Positions 1 through 14,400 of a stretch of DNA of 64,000 nt are shown here, in pieces (the first letter of the stretch is position 1; each line of letters opens with the position of its first letter). The notes beneath the pieces were generated by a model. That model made no database searches and was not told where the DNA came from. It saw only the letters and a list, made by a program, of their open reading frames with translations. Source of the stretch: Drosophila miranda (lineage: Eukaryota > Arthropoda > Insecta > Diptera > Drosophilidae). The stretch is taken from assembly GCF_003369915.1 (NCBI RefSeq), contig NC_046674.1, positions 6,014,001 to 6,078,000 on the forward strand. Reading direction: 5' to 3'. Made by a program: the position numbers and the translations under genes.

Positions 1-120
1 AATAGGAAAAAAAACAACTACTTTTTATGCCTCTTCTTTTGCTTATTTTTGGAGCACACATTTTTCCCCCATTTTCCCCGTTCCAAGGCATAAACAAAAG
101 TGCAATCAAAAGCACTTGGT

Positions 121-138
121 GGGGGGGGGGGGGGGGGG
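121..138. repeat. Poly-G run (18 G)
   Basis: Uninterrupted run of 18 G at 121-138. Runs like this are prone to slippage and length error, so the exact number is uncertain. Confidence 0.9.
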
Positions 139-3100
139 AATATTAATGCCCGTCGCAACTTTCGCCTGTAGAACTTTTCTTTTACTTTTACTTTTACTTT
201 TCCTTTTCCTCTGCAATGCCAATGCAATTTTCCATCAACTAATTTCTTAATCAACTTTTGGGTCGTTCGTTTCGGTATAAAACCCACACAAAGTTGACAT
301 TTTAACTACTCCCGCGAACGGAAGTTGATTGATTACACCATGATTGATTGATGTGAATAGAAAGGGGGCGGGGCGGGGCGGGGCGGAGTTGTGGGTGGAG
401 GCGGAGACTCTCTGGCTAAATGTCAGACATCCAAGTTTACTTCGAGCTGCACTTGAAATGCCCTTGGGGATCCATGCCCGAGTCCGTGCCGGTGCCCCTG
501 GCCTGGGGCGAGGGGGTCGGTATGGGTCACGCGTATGCATATAAGAACTGAAATTTGTGCAAATATCACACATCCAAAGTTTATGAAACAAACGGGGGAT
601 ACACTAGACGAGGAGGAGGAGGAGGAGGAGGAGGGGGCCCTGAGAGCTATGGAAATGATGAAAGTTCCAAGATGATCAATCAAAAAGTTTCGACTGTGAA
701 ATTGATTGATAGACATGGTATAGGTATAGGTTTTTGAGAAACTTGAGAGTCAAAGGAGTAGAGTATGGAAAACCCTTTAGTCAAGATATTTAACACATTT
801 TCTGGCTATGCGACCCACTGTACCTTTTTGGGCACCTGACGTAATGCCCCAGCCTCCGGCTCAGTCCCAGCTTTTGGCACTGCTGCTACTGAGAGAAGGT
901 GGAGGCTGCTGCTGCTGCTGCTGCTGCCCCCACAGTGGCGGCACAACCTGCCCCTCTGGAAATTCCCCGCCCACGGCTATAAAATAAAACCAAAAATGAA
1001 CGCAGCTTAAAATGTATTCGCCACAGAGACAGAGGGAGGGACAGAGAGCATTTGCAGCAACAACAGAAATAACATAAAATTCTTAATAAATGTGTGCCTC
1101 GCCCACAAGCAAAAATATTCGAGTGGAGCGGAGTGGAAAGCAAAAACAAGAGCTTCAACATCGAAGCTTTGGATACACTATTTATCTACTTTAAAGACTT
1201 CTCATCATCTCTCGTAATATCCCCTGGAAGAGTATCAGAAAAAACTGAAGGCACGGGCAGACAACGGTTTTAGCGGTGACATAAACCACAGGCGCATGTA
1301 GCTTTTTCCGCTGCACCTGATGTCCCGCCTTCGCCCCTCTCTAGTGGCCACACACATACATACACCGCAGCTGCGGAGCATGTGTGCGCTTGTATGGGTG
1401 GTGGTGGAAAAGTGAAAGAGTTTTTCCTTTTACATAAGCCGCCAAGCCACACCGCCTTCCAAGCCAAAAAATGGATTTTTATGAATGGAAAACCCAGGAG
1501 CCATAATGAAGAAAGAAATAACCAAAAGAGATGGCGAATAAAAGCACTGTTGGCGGCGCAGAGAGAGAGAGAGAGAGGGAGATTGCACGCAACTATTTAT
1601 TCGACAACGTAGTGCAGCAACAACAGCAGCTCCAGCAACAAAAACATTAAATTTGCATGACAAATGAGCGAATGAGAGACCGACGTACCGACGGACCGAC
1701 GGACCGAACCCCACAAGTAGTTAAAGTCCACTTTCATTCCATTTCATTCATTCATTCTTTCATTCAATTTGCCTTCTTTTTTTCGACTCAATTTTCTGCA
1801 ATTCAAGGCGAGAGGGGAGGGCGGGGCCACTAGCAGATAGAGAGCGAGAGAGCGTGGGAGAAGAAGAGCCAAAGAGAGAGAGAGAGGGAGAAGTTAAATA
1901 GCCACCAAACGGACGTACGACATAATTGACTCTTTTAAATACCCTTTCAGCGAGTGTGATCACTTCATGGCTCAGTTGCTACAGCACAAATGGAAGCAAA
2001 ATAAAATATGTATACCTAGGCACATATATTCCTTGAAAACTTCTACTAAACCAGCGATCCAAGCCAGGAATCGTACCTTAAGCTACAAATCTGAACAATT
2101 GGGAACCAAAAACTCTGCAAAGGGTATTTACAGCTTCGATATTCGAGTTGTGTTTTTTGTGTTTCTTTTAGCTACATATTTTGCAGTCATTGTTGTTGGC
2201 ACTTCCGCATTGCAGGCCAGGCGCAACAGGAGAATGGGATAGACAGCCGGAGAGGAGAGGAGAGGAGAGAAGAGGGGAGGAGAGGCAGGTTAGTCAGCGC
2301 ATCAGTTCTTCAGTTAATCAGTTGGGCGGGCACTCACTCAATAGTATCGTGCTCTGCGGCCTGAATGGATAGTTAAATAAGCTACATACATATTTACATA
2401 GTTAGGAGGCCAGGCCGCCGAATGCCGTTCTACATCGTTGTACATGCTAATGGCCGCCGATGAGACATCATGTGGGCAGCTCGGGGGGCCAAGTGCGGGG
2501 GACGGATGATTTGCTGAATGAATAACAGGGTGGTGCCCAAAGAACGAGAACAGTGTGTTGTGCACCCTGTGTTTAGAAGTGTTCCATTTCCCTTATTTGG
2601 GACTCAAATTTAAAGCCCAGGAAAAGTGTACTCGACACTCAAATTATACCCTACAGACCCCTCGAAAAACATTCCCTTCTTCTTGGAAATTGTTTTCCCA
2701 AGCTTTTGTTGATATTTGATGAGCTTTTCAGCAATTAAATTTTCCACAGGAGCTAGGCCAAATTTGCGGGATATCTTCAATTACTCCCCAGAGGCACAGG
2801 CACGAGAGTACCGGTACATGTGTACCTAGTTATCCTCGCACCCAACCACCCCCCACCCACACCAACCGTTTTGTCAACTCAATTGAACTCAAAATAAACG
2901 TGTAAGCCCCCAAACATCGTGTCCCCGAAATTAGGGGACAACCGTCTCTAATGGTTCTGCGCAGGGCGGGAGGGGGTTAGGGCTGTGTGCGTGAGGAGGC
3001 AGCGTCGGAGGCCGGCGCTGGCGCTTGTGCTGGGGTAAGGCTTACCTTTGGCATCCACTCTTGGATTCTGGCCAAAATGTCAAATTGCGTATGCCAATCA

Positions 3101-6100
3101 ATCAAAATGTAAATAAGCAAAAACCTAATTTTGTTCTAGGCACGCCCCAAAAGACGCCCCCCCCCCTGTACTCCATGACCCTCTCTCCGCTCTGGCGCTC
3201 TTCCCCGGCGCAAAAGTCTGCCGTCCTTGGGGAGCTGTGAGCTATAAATAGCAGGAAGCCGCAGCTTTGGCAGCATTAACCCAGGACCCAGGAACCAAGA
3301 CCCAGTCCCAGGCCCAGCCCCGATTCTAGATCCCTTTTTGCGCTGCGCTACTCTGGAAGCCGCATTATTAATTAATTATGTATATTTTGCCGTAAATGAA
3401 ATTCGGCAACGCCGCGTAGAGAGAGTATTTCAAATGGAATATACATACAGTGTGTCCAGAGCCCACAGAGTTCGCTCAATGCACACGAAATCAAATCCCG
3501 GATAATTGAAGGGCCTGTATGAGTGTTTGTATGTATGTGTGTGTGTGTGTGTGTGTGTGTTCTTGTGCGTGGGCGAGCTTTGTAACTGTATTCTTGGAAT
3601 TTTTGTTGGATGTGTGTGTGAGTGTGTTTTGGGGCGAAGCTTTGCAAATGGGGTCAAGTTTAATGTGCAGCTTCCTGTTGCTACTACTGGCTGTCCCGTA
3701 ATTGCAGATGGATTAGCTCGGCTATTCCCTCAGACCCCGGGGCATGCAACAAGTGCAAGCGGCAGGCGATACAGTGAAAGGACACGTAGAGAGATACACA
3801 CACACACACACACATAAGGATGAAAGCTCTATTGAGTGGGGGGACATGCCATTTATGGTAGATAGGAGATTACTCTTCCTTTCCCAGGAGATAATTTCTC
3901 ATCGAACCATCCTACTGTACATTTGTATTGATTTTCTGATGGAACATCCACAGCAGGGGGACCCTGGGGCACAGCTACTTTTGCATAATAACACGTAAAA
4001 CGCACTTTGGTCCAACTCCCGATCCGCAGTCCCAGTCCCATTCCCATTCCATTCCCAGTGACAGTCTCCTCCTCGTCCCAACATAGGCGACCCGCTGGGC
4101 AGTCCAATAAGAAAAGGAAGGGGGAACGACAGGAACATTTATACGGTAGCATTCTACTACTCCGCGATATGCGACGACGCCATTGAGCAACGTGCGTTGA
4201 ATTTCATTTGGCTTTGAAATGGCATAAACGGACCGTGGAAAGAGGAGGTCGAGAGAAGAGAAGAGAATGGAATGGAATGGAATGGAATGGAGGAGAGCGG
4301 ATGGAGCAAAAGGTTCCCTAAAGAGGAATGGACTTGAGGCAGAGGTCCAAGCGCTTCATAAATATTGAATATGAGGAAATGAAAATCTCAAATGCATGCC
4401 GTAATGAGGAGGTTTGAAAAATTACCGATATTTGGCAGTATCTCAATTTCAGCGCAAAGAGAAATTCAACTTGGAAAAATTTTAATATTAAAACTTAGAG
4501 AGAAAAATATGGTTATTCTCTCTCGCAATATCTCGCTTTTTTGTATCTCTTTTGTTGGAATTGCATTAAAAATGCACACTGCCTGAAGAAGTAAGCGGCA
4601 AGAGGAACGGCGGCAGAGGGGGGAGAGACAGTATAGTGCTTCTCTCTAACAAGAGACACCCCAGCATGCTTCTGATTCTGCTGCTGCCTCGTTGACACAG
4701 GCCCCCGCCGCCGCCGGTCAAAGAGGAAGACAAAGAAAGACCAGAAAAAAAACACCAGAGGCAGTAGTCGTCGAAGAAGAAGAAGAAGAAGTAGCCGAAG
4801 GAGCCAACTATCAAGGGGGCTCAAGCAATGCCATTTGAGTGTGCGAGCGAGGGGTAGAGAATGGTGCAGTTAACTTGCGAAAGGGGTCAAGGAGTGCGAG
4901 AAAAGGAGATGGCACACCACAGCACACCACACCACACCACACACTGCTTGCCATATTGATATGCGAAGGCAGAGAGAGAAGAGCAGAAGAACCAGCGAAG
5001 AGTAAACAGAAATGAATGCTTAGAGTCGCAACGACTTGGCAATGACCTTTTGGGAAATGCTCTTATGGTCTTCTTTGGTTGTTTTAGTGGGAGATAGTAA
5101 AATCGAGTTTTGGTATAGCAGAGGCAATGCATGCTAGCATAAAAAGCTTAAGTGCGGAAGTGCTGCTTTCTCTATTTGTACGTTTGTCTGTACCTTTGCC
5201 AACAGCTTGTTGAAATTAAATTCCTTCATATAAAAGTCAAGTTATCCCCAAGGTACCCTTTTCCGATTGGCCCTACACCCTGCCCTGCCCTTCCCCCTTG
5301 TACGGGACTGCCCTGCTCCATTGCATAAGCACAGACACGAACCACACATAAAGTCGGCAAAACCACAATCCTCCATTCCATTCTTTCATTCTGCTGCGCT
5401 CATCTTCACCGCTTCACCCCTCTCCGCCCATCATCTATGGGTAAACTTCTGTTCCGTGGCTCGTTCTTCGTTTTGGAATCTGTTGCTAATTTGCACTTTG
5501 ATGAAATGCGTTCATGTTGTTGTTGTTGCTTCTCCTTATCCATCTCTTTTTTTTTTTGCTTATGCCTGTTTGCTCTTGCTCTTCCTGTTGCTGTGTTCGT
5601 GTTGTTATTGCTATTACTGTAGATTTATGCATGCAAGCGCACAGCAGCAGCGTTCTCGCTCCCCTTCACCCCCTTCCACCATTCACCGACGGACTACAAC
5701 TTTTAGCTCCATTTCATTTTGATGCCCCCCCTTCCTCGTTCCTCTTTCCTGCTCCCTCTACCCATTCGTTCTTCATGTTGCTCTTCCTTTTTGCGACGCG
5801 ACAAAGGCAGACAAAACGATTGGCTTTGTTGTTTCTGTTGCTGTTGCTGCCGCTGCTGTTTGCTAATTCCAAGAATACAACAATTTACGCGTCCGTCCGT
5901 CCCCCGCCGACAAGGCAAAAAGGCAACAGCAGAAGAACCAAAGTGAATGAAGGGTACCGTCCCGCCGCCACTGACTGTCTCTGTCTCTGTTGCTCTCCCT
6001 GTCTGCCATTTGCAATGCGCCGTTGATTTCCTTGCTACACCCCTCCTTTCTAGCTCAGTGTGTACATAAGTCTCCAAGATCGCATATGACAGCAGCCATA

Positions 6101-9100
6101 AGGGCGATCAATCTGCTAGGGTATCAAGTGTGCGACTCCCGAGGAGGATAGTCTTCCTCTGTTGGTGTTTATGTGTTAAATGCGCGCCCTGCAAACTTCC
6201 GCTCTTTGGACGCTGAGGTATGCAGGCGACAAAGCAAACGGGTGGGAAAGGGAGAGGAACACGGAGGGGCAGAAAAGACAGCGAGTGGAAGTCTCGCCCG
6301 CACATAATCTGACCGGAAGTCATTGTTGTTATTGCTAGTAGTATTGCTGCAAATATTTGCACAGCCTCTGCACAGGCATTGGCAGAGAGACCCCCCCGCC
6401 CCAACCGCCACATTGCCATTCGCAGAATCGGAATCGATGCCAAATGGCTTAGATGTGGGACTCGCCGTTAGTTAGTCGTCGACGCCGTCGTTGCGGGCAC
6501 TCGCGTCTACTCAACGCCTGCTTAATTAAAGCCCACACAAACTTTGACCCAAATCTACTGCTGCTGCAACAGCAACAACAAATTTTGGCCGTAGGCCGTA
6601 GGCTGCAGCGATCAGCCCACCCCTCCGCTTCTCTCTTCCCTCTCCCCTCTGCATTCGCAGACGCGACGCAGCTCTAACTGTTGTCCAACGCCCTGCTTGT
6701 TGTTCTTACCGTCGTCTTCCTTCCCCTGTGGCTCCCCCTACTCCCATCGTTCTGTCCCTCTCTCGCTGATTACTTTATAAGATGCTGACGCCAACACCAA
6801 TGGAGGAGAGAGATGTCCAACTATCTCTCTGTCTCTCCCTCTCTGTGGGCATACGACAAAGACAACAACTGTGGGCACAGTGGGACAGGTGGGAGCTAGA
6901 AGAGCAACACTTTAATGGAACAAAACTTGAACGAAAGCTCTATTTAATATTTCCACTTATTGACCCGCTTCTGCCCACTGTGCAACGAATCTCAGTTGAA
7001 CAAATTTGGAGCCCAGCGACTTTTGGCACGTAGGTGGTTTTGGTGGGGCAATCGGGCCAACTGTTTCTCTCAGTTATTTCTGTTGCTGTTGTTTTTCTGT
7101 TTTCTGTCGGTGAAGGCAGACCAGTTGGCAGAGTAGTCTGTTGCCCCTCAATGAGGCAGCAGCCATCAGCATCGGGCAGCGGAGTGAGCGGTGAGGGGAA
7201 GCCGTGGATGGGAGCCCACTAGCTTTTGTGATGAATTATCATGAAATCGTAATGAGAGATTCGGTCGATTCGGTTGTGGCCTTGGTTGGTTGATGATGAT
7301 GTTGGGAGATGGAGATGCCACGTGTTTGCGACTGATTTTCACTCGCAGATGGAAAAAATTGTGAAAATTGCTTAGGCCCAAAAAATAAACCAAAGAAAAA
7401 AACAAAAACTTGTTCAACAAATTCGTTAAAAACAGCAAATGAGGCAAACAACTCTCCCATGTGGCTGCCACACACAAATATGTAGAGGAGAGAAAAGCCA
7501 GTTGGGGGAAAAGCCGTACTCCAATGCAATGCAATGCAATGCGTGGAAATGCGGTGGCTAGAGCTCGAGTTGAAGTGGTTTTTTATGGCGCAGGCGCAGC
7601 AGCAGCAGCAGCAGCAGCTCGAGTTCAATTTCTATAAAAGGGTCGCCGCAAGAAGACGGTCCAGCGATCAACGTGGAGACGGACAGCGGACAGTGTAGAG
7701 AGCTTTGTATCCGCCTCTGGCCATAAAAACACGAGAGAGAAGAGAGGAAGAGAGACAAAAACGAGCAGACAGACACCACTCTCTCGAAACTGCATCGTTC
7801 ATTGACTCCCTCTCCACTCTCCAAAAAAAGAGAGCGCCCGATCAGTGGAATGGAATGAAATGGTTTGAAACTCTGCTAAATCTAATTGAATTAAATTCTG
7901 TCAACGGAAATGCTTAGTTTATGGAATACATAATGCTTTTTAGAACCACATATACGTAAAAACATATAAGTATATATATATATATAGTATGTACATAGTA
8001 TATATATCTGCCTTTCCTATATGCATGGCTGGATCGTTGCCCTAGTTGGCCCCATCTTAATTGTTTTAATTCCGAGAAATGCATACAAAGTGGCATTTAA
8101 TTAAAGTGAATTCTACATCAGCTGGAAACTGGAGCCAATCCGAGCGACATGCATTATGCATTTTCCCCCCTCGCTCCCCCCGCCCCACGGACTTGATAAT
8201 GTTTTCATCGTCCTGGTCCTGGAACCGGAATCTGGTCGTAACAGCAGCATCCCAGGGACGGGACAGGCCACAAAGAGCCCCATAATTGCTTGGACTTGAT
8301 TGAATTTCAAGGTTAATTAGCGGCATATAGTTCCCTTGCCACAAGGGGGTGGCTGGGGGTACATGGGGCGGTTTCTTGCGGCAAAAAGTTGATGGGTACA
8401 ACAAGGACTGGACCACAGTTTTTCGCGAAACTTTAGTCCACCCTAAGCCTCTTACAGGGGGATATTTTTCAAACTTGAACAGAACAAAGAAAATAGGATA
8501 TAAGCGAGAGAAAGAGAGGGAGAAACAGAAAGAGAGTGGAGCATTAACAGATGAAACAGCTGATTACAAGGCTTCGGAGGGTATGTATACGCTCTAGTCT
8601 ATACTTTAAAAATGGTTCATGTGACCAATGGAGTATCCTATTCAATGGGTTCAACGGGCTTGGCAACCATTCTTATCTATTGTATTATTCTTCTGCCACT
8701 TCCTGGCACAAACGTTCATTCCAAAGTCGAACCATATCCAATACTTATAGATAGATGTAACCGAAATACTATGCCACGTACATATGTATGTATCTGTGTC
8801 GCCACAATGCTTCCTCCTCGTATCCCACCCGCCCAGCTGTTTTTTATGCATTTGCATGCCATAAAACACATTCTGGGCCCTGCACTCCAGGTCCCCCCCT
8901 TAGAGACCCACCGGACCCACCCAACGATAAGATAAAACCGCAGCAAACATTTTATATACATACACATACGGGAAACCATATTCGTTTCGTTTTTGGCAAA
9001 TTGTGAAATTGCTTTTATTGCATTTGTGGAAAATTTCATAAAGGTTGGAATATATGCATGTACATCCATAAATGTGTAGATAGATAGATAACCGACATGA

Positions 9101-10060
9101 CAGATCCGTCCATTCAACAGACTGAAGAGCAGAGAAAATTCATTTACCATTTCGACGATCATTAAGGAACACTTCAACGAAGGCAAAATCCTTTAAAAGG
9201 TGACACAGGATTTTCACGCTCTCCCACTGTCCCCTCCTCCTTTCTTCCTTTGTTCCTTTGTTCGTTTTCTTTTTGGGCAAATGTCAAGAGGATCGGATCG
9301 GATCGGATCGGTTTTTGTTTCGGATCATCTCGGGTGTTTCCATGGTATTGCCCAGTCGTAAAACAATCGTTTTCCGGGACACAATTTTCCTAATTACCTG
9401 TGTGTGTGTATGTTTGTGCGTGTGCGTGCGTGTGTGTGTGTGCCACAGGTAGATTTCTGTACAGTCCTGTACCATTTTTGTGTGTTCTTGACGTCATAGA
9501 CACGATAGACGTCTAGTAGTATGTGGATTTATGTTATGCTAATTTGTTGGCCTTTCCAGTTCCAGTTCTGTTTCCATCAAATGAAATCGACAAACAAAAA
9601 GGCAGGGCAATGGGGAAGGGGTTGGGGATGGGATGCTCTATTGTCAATTTGCGATATTGGCAGAGACGACACGACGCTCTGAATGGAGCAGACAGAGCAG
9701 ACGGAGCAGCGAACGTGTGTACGCCGGATCTGAGCAGCTTTTGTGTATGGGGGTTAGAGCCCCAGGGGGCTGTGTACACACACACACACACACACACAAC
9801 CACACACCCAATTGGGGGGGTTTGCTTGTGGGAGAACGGAAATTGAAGTGATAAAAATAAAAATGAAGCCACACAGTCAGTCAGTCAGTCAAGTCAGATA
9901 ATGATGTACATAATATATATGGTATATATGTACTGTATGTATCTGATTCTTTGTCTGTATATGTATGGCTTTGAATCATGAGAGTCGGAGTCTCCAGAGC
10001 CCAGTGACATTTTTCTGAATGAATGAATGACAGAACGCAGAGGAGATCTATGGGAACAAT

Positions 10061-10121
10061 ACACAGACCCACAGACACACAGACACAGACACAGACACAG
10101 ACACAGACAGACACAGACAGA
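10061..10121. repeat. ACACAG hexamer microsatellite
   Basis: Roughly ten imperfect copies of ACACAG/AGACAC in tandem within non-coding DNA. Confidence 0.85.
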
Positions 10122-10860
10122 AACCTAGTCAACAATAGTGGGAAAAGCTCTTTGGTTTGCTTTGTTTTGTTTTGTTTTTATTTACGACTTCCCTAATCTC
10201 CCCCTTAATTTAAATATAATTTAATTGATATGGAACCTAAAGAAGGAGCAGCAGCTGCAGAAGCAGCAGCAGCAAAAATATATTTATAAATACATTTCTG
10301 CATAATTCGGTTCGCCGCTCGCTGGAATAAAATTATTGCGAATTTGAATATGGATTGCGGATTTCCGATAAGGAAAACTTCTTGTAGAGATTCCTGTATC
10401 GGTGCATAAAAAATAAGTTTCAGGGAGTCTACTTTATGCATTGCATTGCAGAATACCCACAAATATGTATGATATGATATTTCCATAAATATGTACATAT
10501 CATCAGTGGCATTTCCTCATCGCCTATACATATTCATAAATTTGTGTTCTTATATAATGGTTCCATCAATCAAAACGAGTCGCGGTGTCACACACCGAAA
10601 ACAAGTTCAAGAAGGTGAAATCTATTTAAATCCCCAGACGCCGACGGGGCAGTATAGAAAGTCGTGATCTGGGTGTGCTGCATATTCCACATACATAAGT
10701 ATGTATGCACGTACATATGTATGTATATGCGGGTTCTAATCTGTGTCTATGTATGTCTATATGTGGCAGGCAGTCAGACCGCTTATCAACGGAGAGCAGT
10801 GCGAATTACATCTTTCAGCAATTTATAGAATTTCTCCTTTCCCCCCTTCCGGCGTATGAG

Positions 10861-10886
10861 ATCCGATCCGATCGGATCGGATCGGA
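10861..10886. repeat. GGATC array with inverted junction
   Basis: The pentamer GATCC runs into its own reverse complement GGATC, giving a small palindrome of pentamer repeats. A direct GGATC array lies at 9290-9311, about 1.5 kb away. Confidence 0.75.
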
Positions 10887-11078
10887 CGTTCTTTTCCGCA
10901 AAAAACACAAAAAAAAAAAACAGGGGGAAAAAATAAGAGGAATCCACGAAAATGTTTATTTATGGGAATAGGCAGTGCCGGGGGGAAACATAAATAAATA
11001 ATACTTCTAGGAATGGAATGTCTGTGGATGATTAATGGGGGGCGCAGGGCGGTGGAGGGTGGGGGAGGGGGATCTCAC

Positions 11079-11472
11079 CTTGCAGTGCGACCACGCGACA
11101 TCCGTCCTGCTTGAGGCGGCGGTGCAAGATATTGATAATCGAATCGTTGGCCCCCATTCCGGCTCCGGCCACATCCTGCTGTCCGGCCACGCCCTCGCCG
11201 TTGTAGAGAATGAAGAGGCAGAGCTTGTAGCCCGTCTGGATGCGATCCTTTAGATCCGGCGACTTGATGGTGGAGGCCAGATCGATCTTGCCGGTGGCAA
11301 GGCGCCGCAGCACAATGCTGGGAATGCACAGATTGACGGCGCCACGGATATGCGATTCGCTGTACTCGTGGGAGCCGCGGCAGTCGAGCAGGATCAGCTC
11401 CTTGGCGTCCAGAGAGCGCAGCTGGACCTGGAGCCACTCTTTGCTGCAGCTTTCGTGCTCCGTTTCTGGCAT
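11079..11472 (-). CDS. Mkp3: MAP kinase phosphatase 3, first coding exon (partial)
   Basis: Codes for the N-terminal part of a dual-specificity MAP kinase phosphatase of the DUSP6 class, which dephosphorylates ERK and dampens Ras/MAPK signalling in the cytoplasm. The ATG at 11472-11470 opens a frame of about 131 residues with the rhodanese/CDC25-like fold: LLDCRGSHEYSESHIRGAVN near residues 28-47, followed by the docking segment CIPSIVLRRL with its paired arginines, then the GYKLCLFILYNGEG strand and the ILHRRLKQDGCRVVALQ end. The exon stops at 11079 with CAAG followed by the donor GTGAGATC. The catalytic HCxxxxxR domain is not in the window and must be encoded further left. The residues match Drosophila Mkp3 as I know it. 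Upstream untranslated exons cannot be placed. Confidence 0.9.
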
Positions 11473-14400
11473 TGTAGAAAGCTCTCGTTCTCACACACTT
11501 GCACTCTCACAAAAAAAAATTGAAGTCGATGGAGGAGTAGGTGTAGTAGTAGTAGGTGGGGGGAAGAAAAATCCGTCTGAGTGTTCTTTTCTAGAGTTCG
11601 TTTCTCACTCTCTCTCTCTCTCTCTCTCTCTTTCGCTGTCCCGCTCTCTGTCCAAGTTTTGGTTACAACAAAGTTTACATCATCTGCTTTGGCTTCTTCT
11701 TCGAACTGCCGCACATTTTTTTCTTTCTTTCTGGTTCTTTCTTCTTCTTCTGCTGCTTTGCTTTTGTTGCTGTTCCCCTTTCTGGTTTGCTCCCGCACAC
11801 AAACACACTCACACACACGAAAAAAAAATACGGGAAATCCAAAAGAGACTTTAGTTTTGTTTCATTTAAGAACTTAACTAAAATGGAATATTCAATGTTT
11901 TACATTCACTGTTTTCTGTGGGTTTTGTATTCTGTTTTCTTTTACTCTGATTTCTTTTATTTTGTTGTAGGCTTCACATTCATCACGCATACAGGTCCGC
12001 GCCAAATCACAACCGTGTGTATGTATGTATCGCTGCAGCTGTATGAGTGTGTGGAGACCGAACGAACGGCCCGTTCCGATACACCGATTCTAAACGTGTG
12101 CGTGGTGGAGCCCCAACAACCTGACGACGACAGCGGTGGAGCGATATCAAAGCGCGCTGTAGGTATGTTCAATTGGTATATGTATATATTTTTTTGTTTG
12201 ATAATATATTTCGTTTGCCAATATATCAATGGATATTTTTGTGGGATATATCAACGGACTTTTCTGAGTTCAGAAACAACACTCGACACTATTTTTCTTT
12301 CCGTTGTCTGTTGTTTCCTTCCGCGAGGCCGAGATACATGTGAGAGATACATTTGTGAGATACTTTGGGGCGGCAAGGCCGTTCTTTCAAATCCGCCCGC
12401 CTTCAAATGTATCTCAAAATGTTGCTCGGCAACAAACGTGTGTTGCTGAGGAAAAAACAGGGTATGGACAACAGGCAAAACGGCCCAGAAAATTCAACGC
12501 ACCCAACGTAAAGCCACCCCATTCTTAACATTGCTTGCAAACAGCCACAGCATATTCTTGATCAAACACGGTGAGGTGATGTGCGTTGGTTTTTTAAATG
12601 TTGCTGCGCTGTTTTTGCCTGTGGGCCGTACCTTTCCATAGCTCAGCCCAGACTCATTGTTGCGTTCCGTTACAAAGTATGTTATAGGAGTTTATATACC
12701 CTATCTTCTGATATTAGCAGTACCCTTCTATTATTATTATATATTATTAAAATAACCTTAGCAAAATTGGAAATAATATTAAATTTAATTAAGCTGAATG
12801 CAAGCATCGAGGACTTTGACTCAGGTAAAATTTTGTTTTTCAATCTACCTCCCAATGAATGACAATGGATTTAAAACTATAATTTTTTTCTGATCGATCT
12901 GTTCTGTAGTATAGTATGTATAGTAAATATAATAAATCGTAGATACTATTATTCTAAATATATATATATCTCCTATGCATGCGTAACGGGCACGAGTTGA
13001 CAAACATATCGTAACTTCTATAATATCTTCCTTTAAGGGCATTACATATGTTGCTGGAAAACTGTAAACACATGGGGTATAAGCACAACGAGAGTCTAGC
13101 AACATGAGAGATTTGTGTTGCTGGAAAACGTCACGTCGCCACCTCGTTGTGGTAATACCCTTTTGTTCACTCGATTCTCTTCTCTCTCACTTACACACAC
13201 AAGCACACACAGCAATAGAACAGGCAACAGCAGAAGCACCCACACACACACAGTCGCGATGAGTGGGAATACATACGTGGAGAGATAGTGAGTGGGAGCG
13301 TGCAGGCATAGGTTTTCTCTCCAACTTTACAAGAAGGTGAACAAAGCCCGTGCACTGTCAGCCCGCTAGGAAATTCGCTGCCACTGTCATTGAAAATCTT
13401 TTATATATTTTGAAATTGATTACAATTATTGCTACTTTTAAAATTAATCAATGAGATTGCACTCCTCCCCTCTTTCGTGCTCCTAATCAGGTTCCGTTGC
13501 AAATTTCTCACCTGCCCTCCAGTGGCATTCTCTACACTCGCTTTCTGGCTCCCACACCAACCTCTTCCACTACACTATGCTCCTCTCTCACTCTCTTGTT
13601 TTGTCTATTCACACGCCGCTCGCTCCCGAACACGCTCACAAAAGTTTTGTGTAAAGTTCATTGATATTTTCGTGCATTGGTATGCGTGTTCCTGTTCGTG
13701 TGTGCCCCCATGTTGATTCATTGAATTTCGCCAGCAAAACTAGCCCGACTTTCCGTTCTCTCTCTCTCAATAACTCTCTCTGTCTCCCGCTCTCGAGTTG
13801 GAGCGTGAGAGCCGAGCCGAAGCAAATACTTTACTTGAATGCAAAAGTTAATGGAGCAGCGCAGGCAGAGTACATGTGGGTGTGGGTGGAGGGAGGGCGG
13901 CCGCTGAGAGAGTTGCGATTGTACAGTCGAGATAAGGAATTAGGGAAGCCAGCGGCGAATCATCAATGAAGTATTTTTTTACTCAGCTCCGAAGCTCCCC
14001 CGTTTCCACCGAGGCTTGGCTGGAGCGCTCCCGTTATTTTGGAGACTCTACGAAATGTTTAATTTTATAACCATGACCCTGATATTTGCACACAAAACCC
14101 AGCTCACACACCCACACCCACACACACCCACACCCACGAAAACAGAGGGCATGCATATAGAAGGACCGTTTCAAGGATACCACGCGGTGGACAGCGCGCG
14201 TGAAAAAATTTCTCCACTACAAAAGTTTCAGCGCCTGCGCTGGCAGAAACGGCAGCGTTATATGTACATATGTACATATGTATGTATGTACATATGTATA
14301 TACCGTTAGGTAAACGCCAACGTGCTCTTTATGTACACAACGGCCCCACACACAGCGCCAACGAAAGTGCGACTTTCGAGGAGAATTTTCATGAATGAAA

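Larger units (their letters stand above)
1..11031. other. Gene-free stretch, probably Mkp3 intron
   Basis: I find no exon with both coding character and splice sites here. The open frames come from CT-, GA-, CA- and CAG-rich simple sequence. Because the first coding exon of Mkp3 on the minus strand ends with a clean splice donor at 11078/11077 and no catalytic phosphatase exon is visible at lower coordinates, this stretch is most simply the 3' part of a first intron longer than 11 kb. It holds many microsatellites: an 18-base G run at 121-138, a TG run at 3535-3560, a GGAAT run at about 4263-4291, GGATC arrays at 9290-9311 and 10861-10886, and an ACACAG array at 10061-10121. Confidence 0.5.

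Noticed and set aside
5267..6077. Overlapping frames of 124-170 codons on both strands
   Set aside because: These are CT-rich low-complexity DNA read as Leu/Cys/Ser or Gln/Arg runs, typical of intron sequence.
11787..12449. 220-codon plus-strand frame looking like a membrane protein
   Set aside because: It starts at TTG, runs through T-rich intron-like DNA, and its hydrophobic parts come from poly-T tracts. Only the part between good splice sites (11971-12162) is kept as a weak exon candidate.
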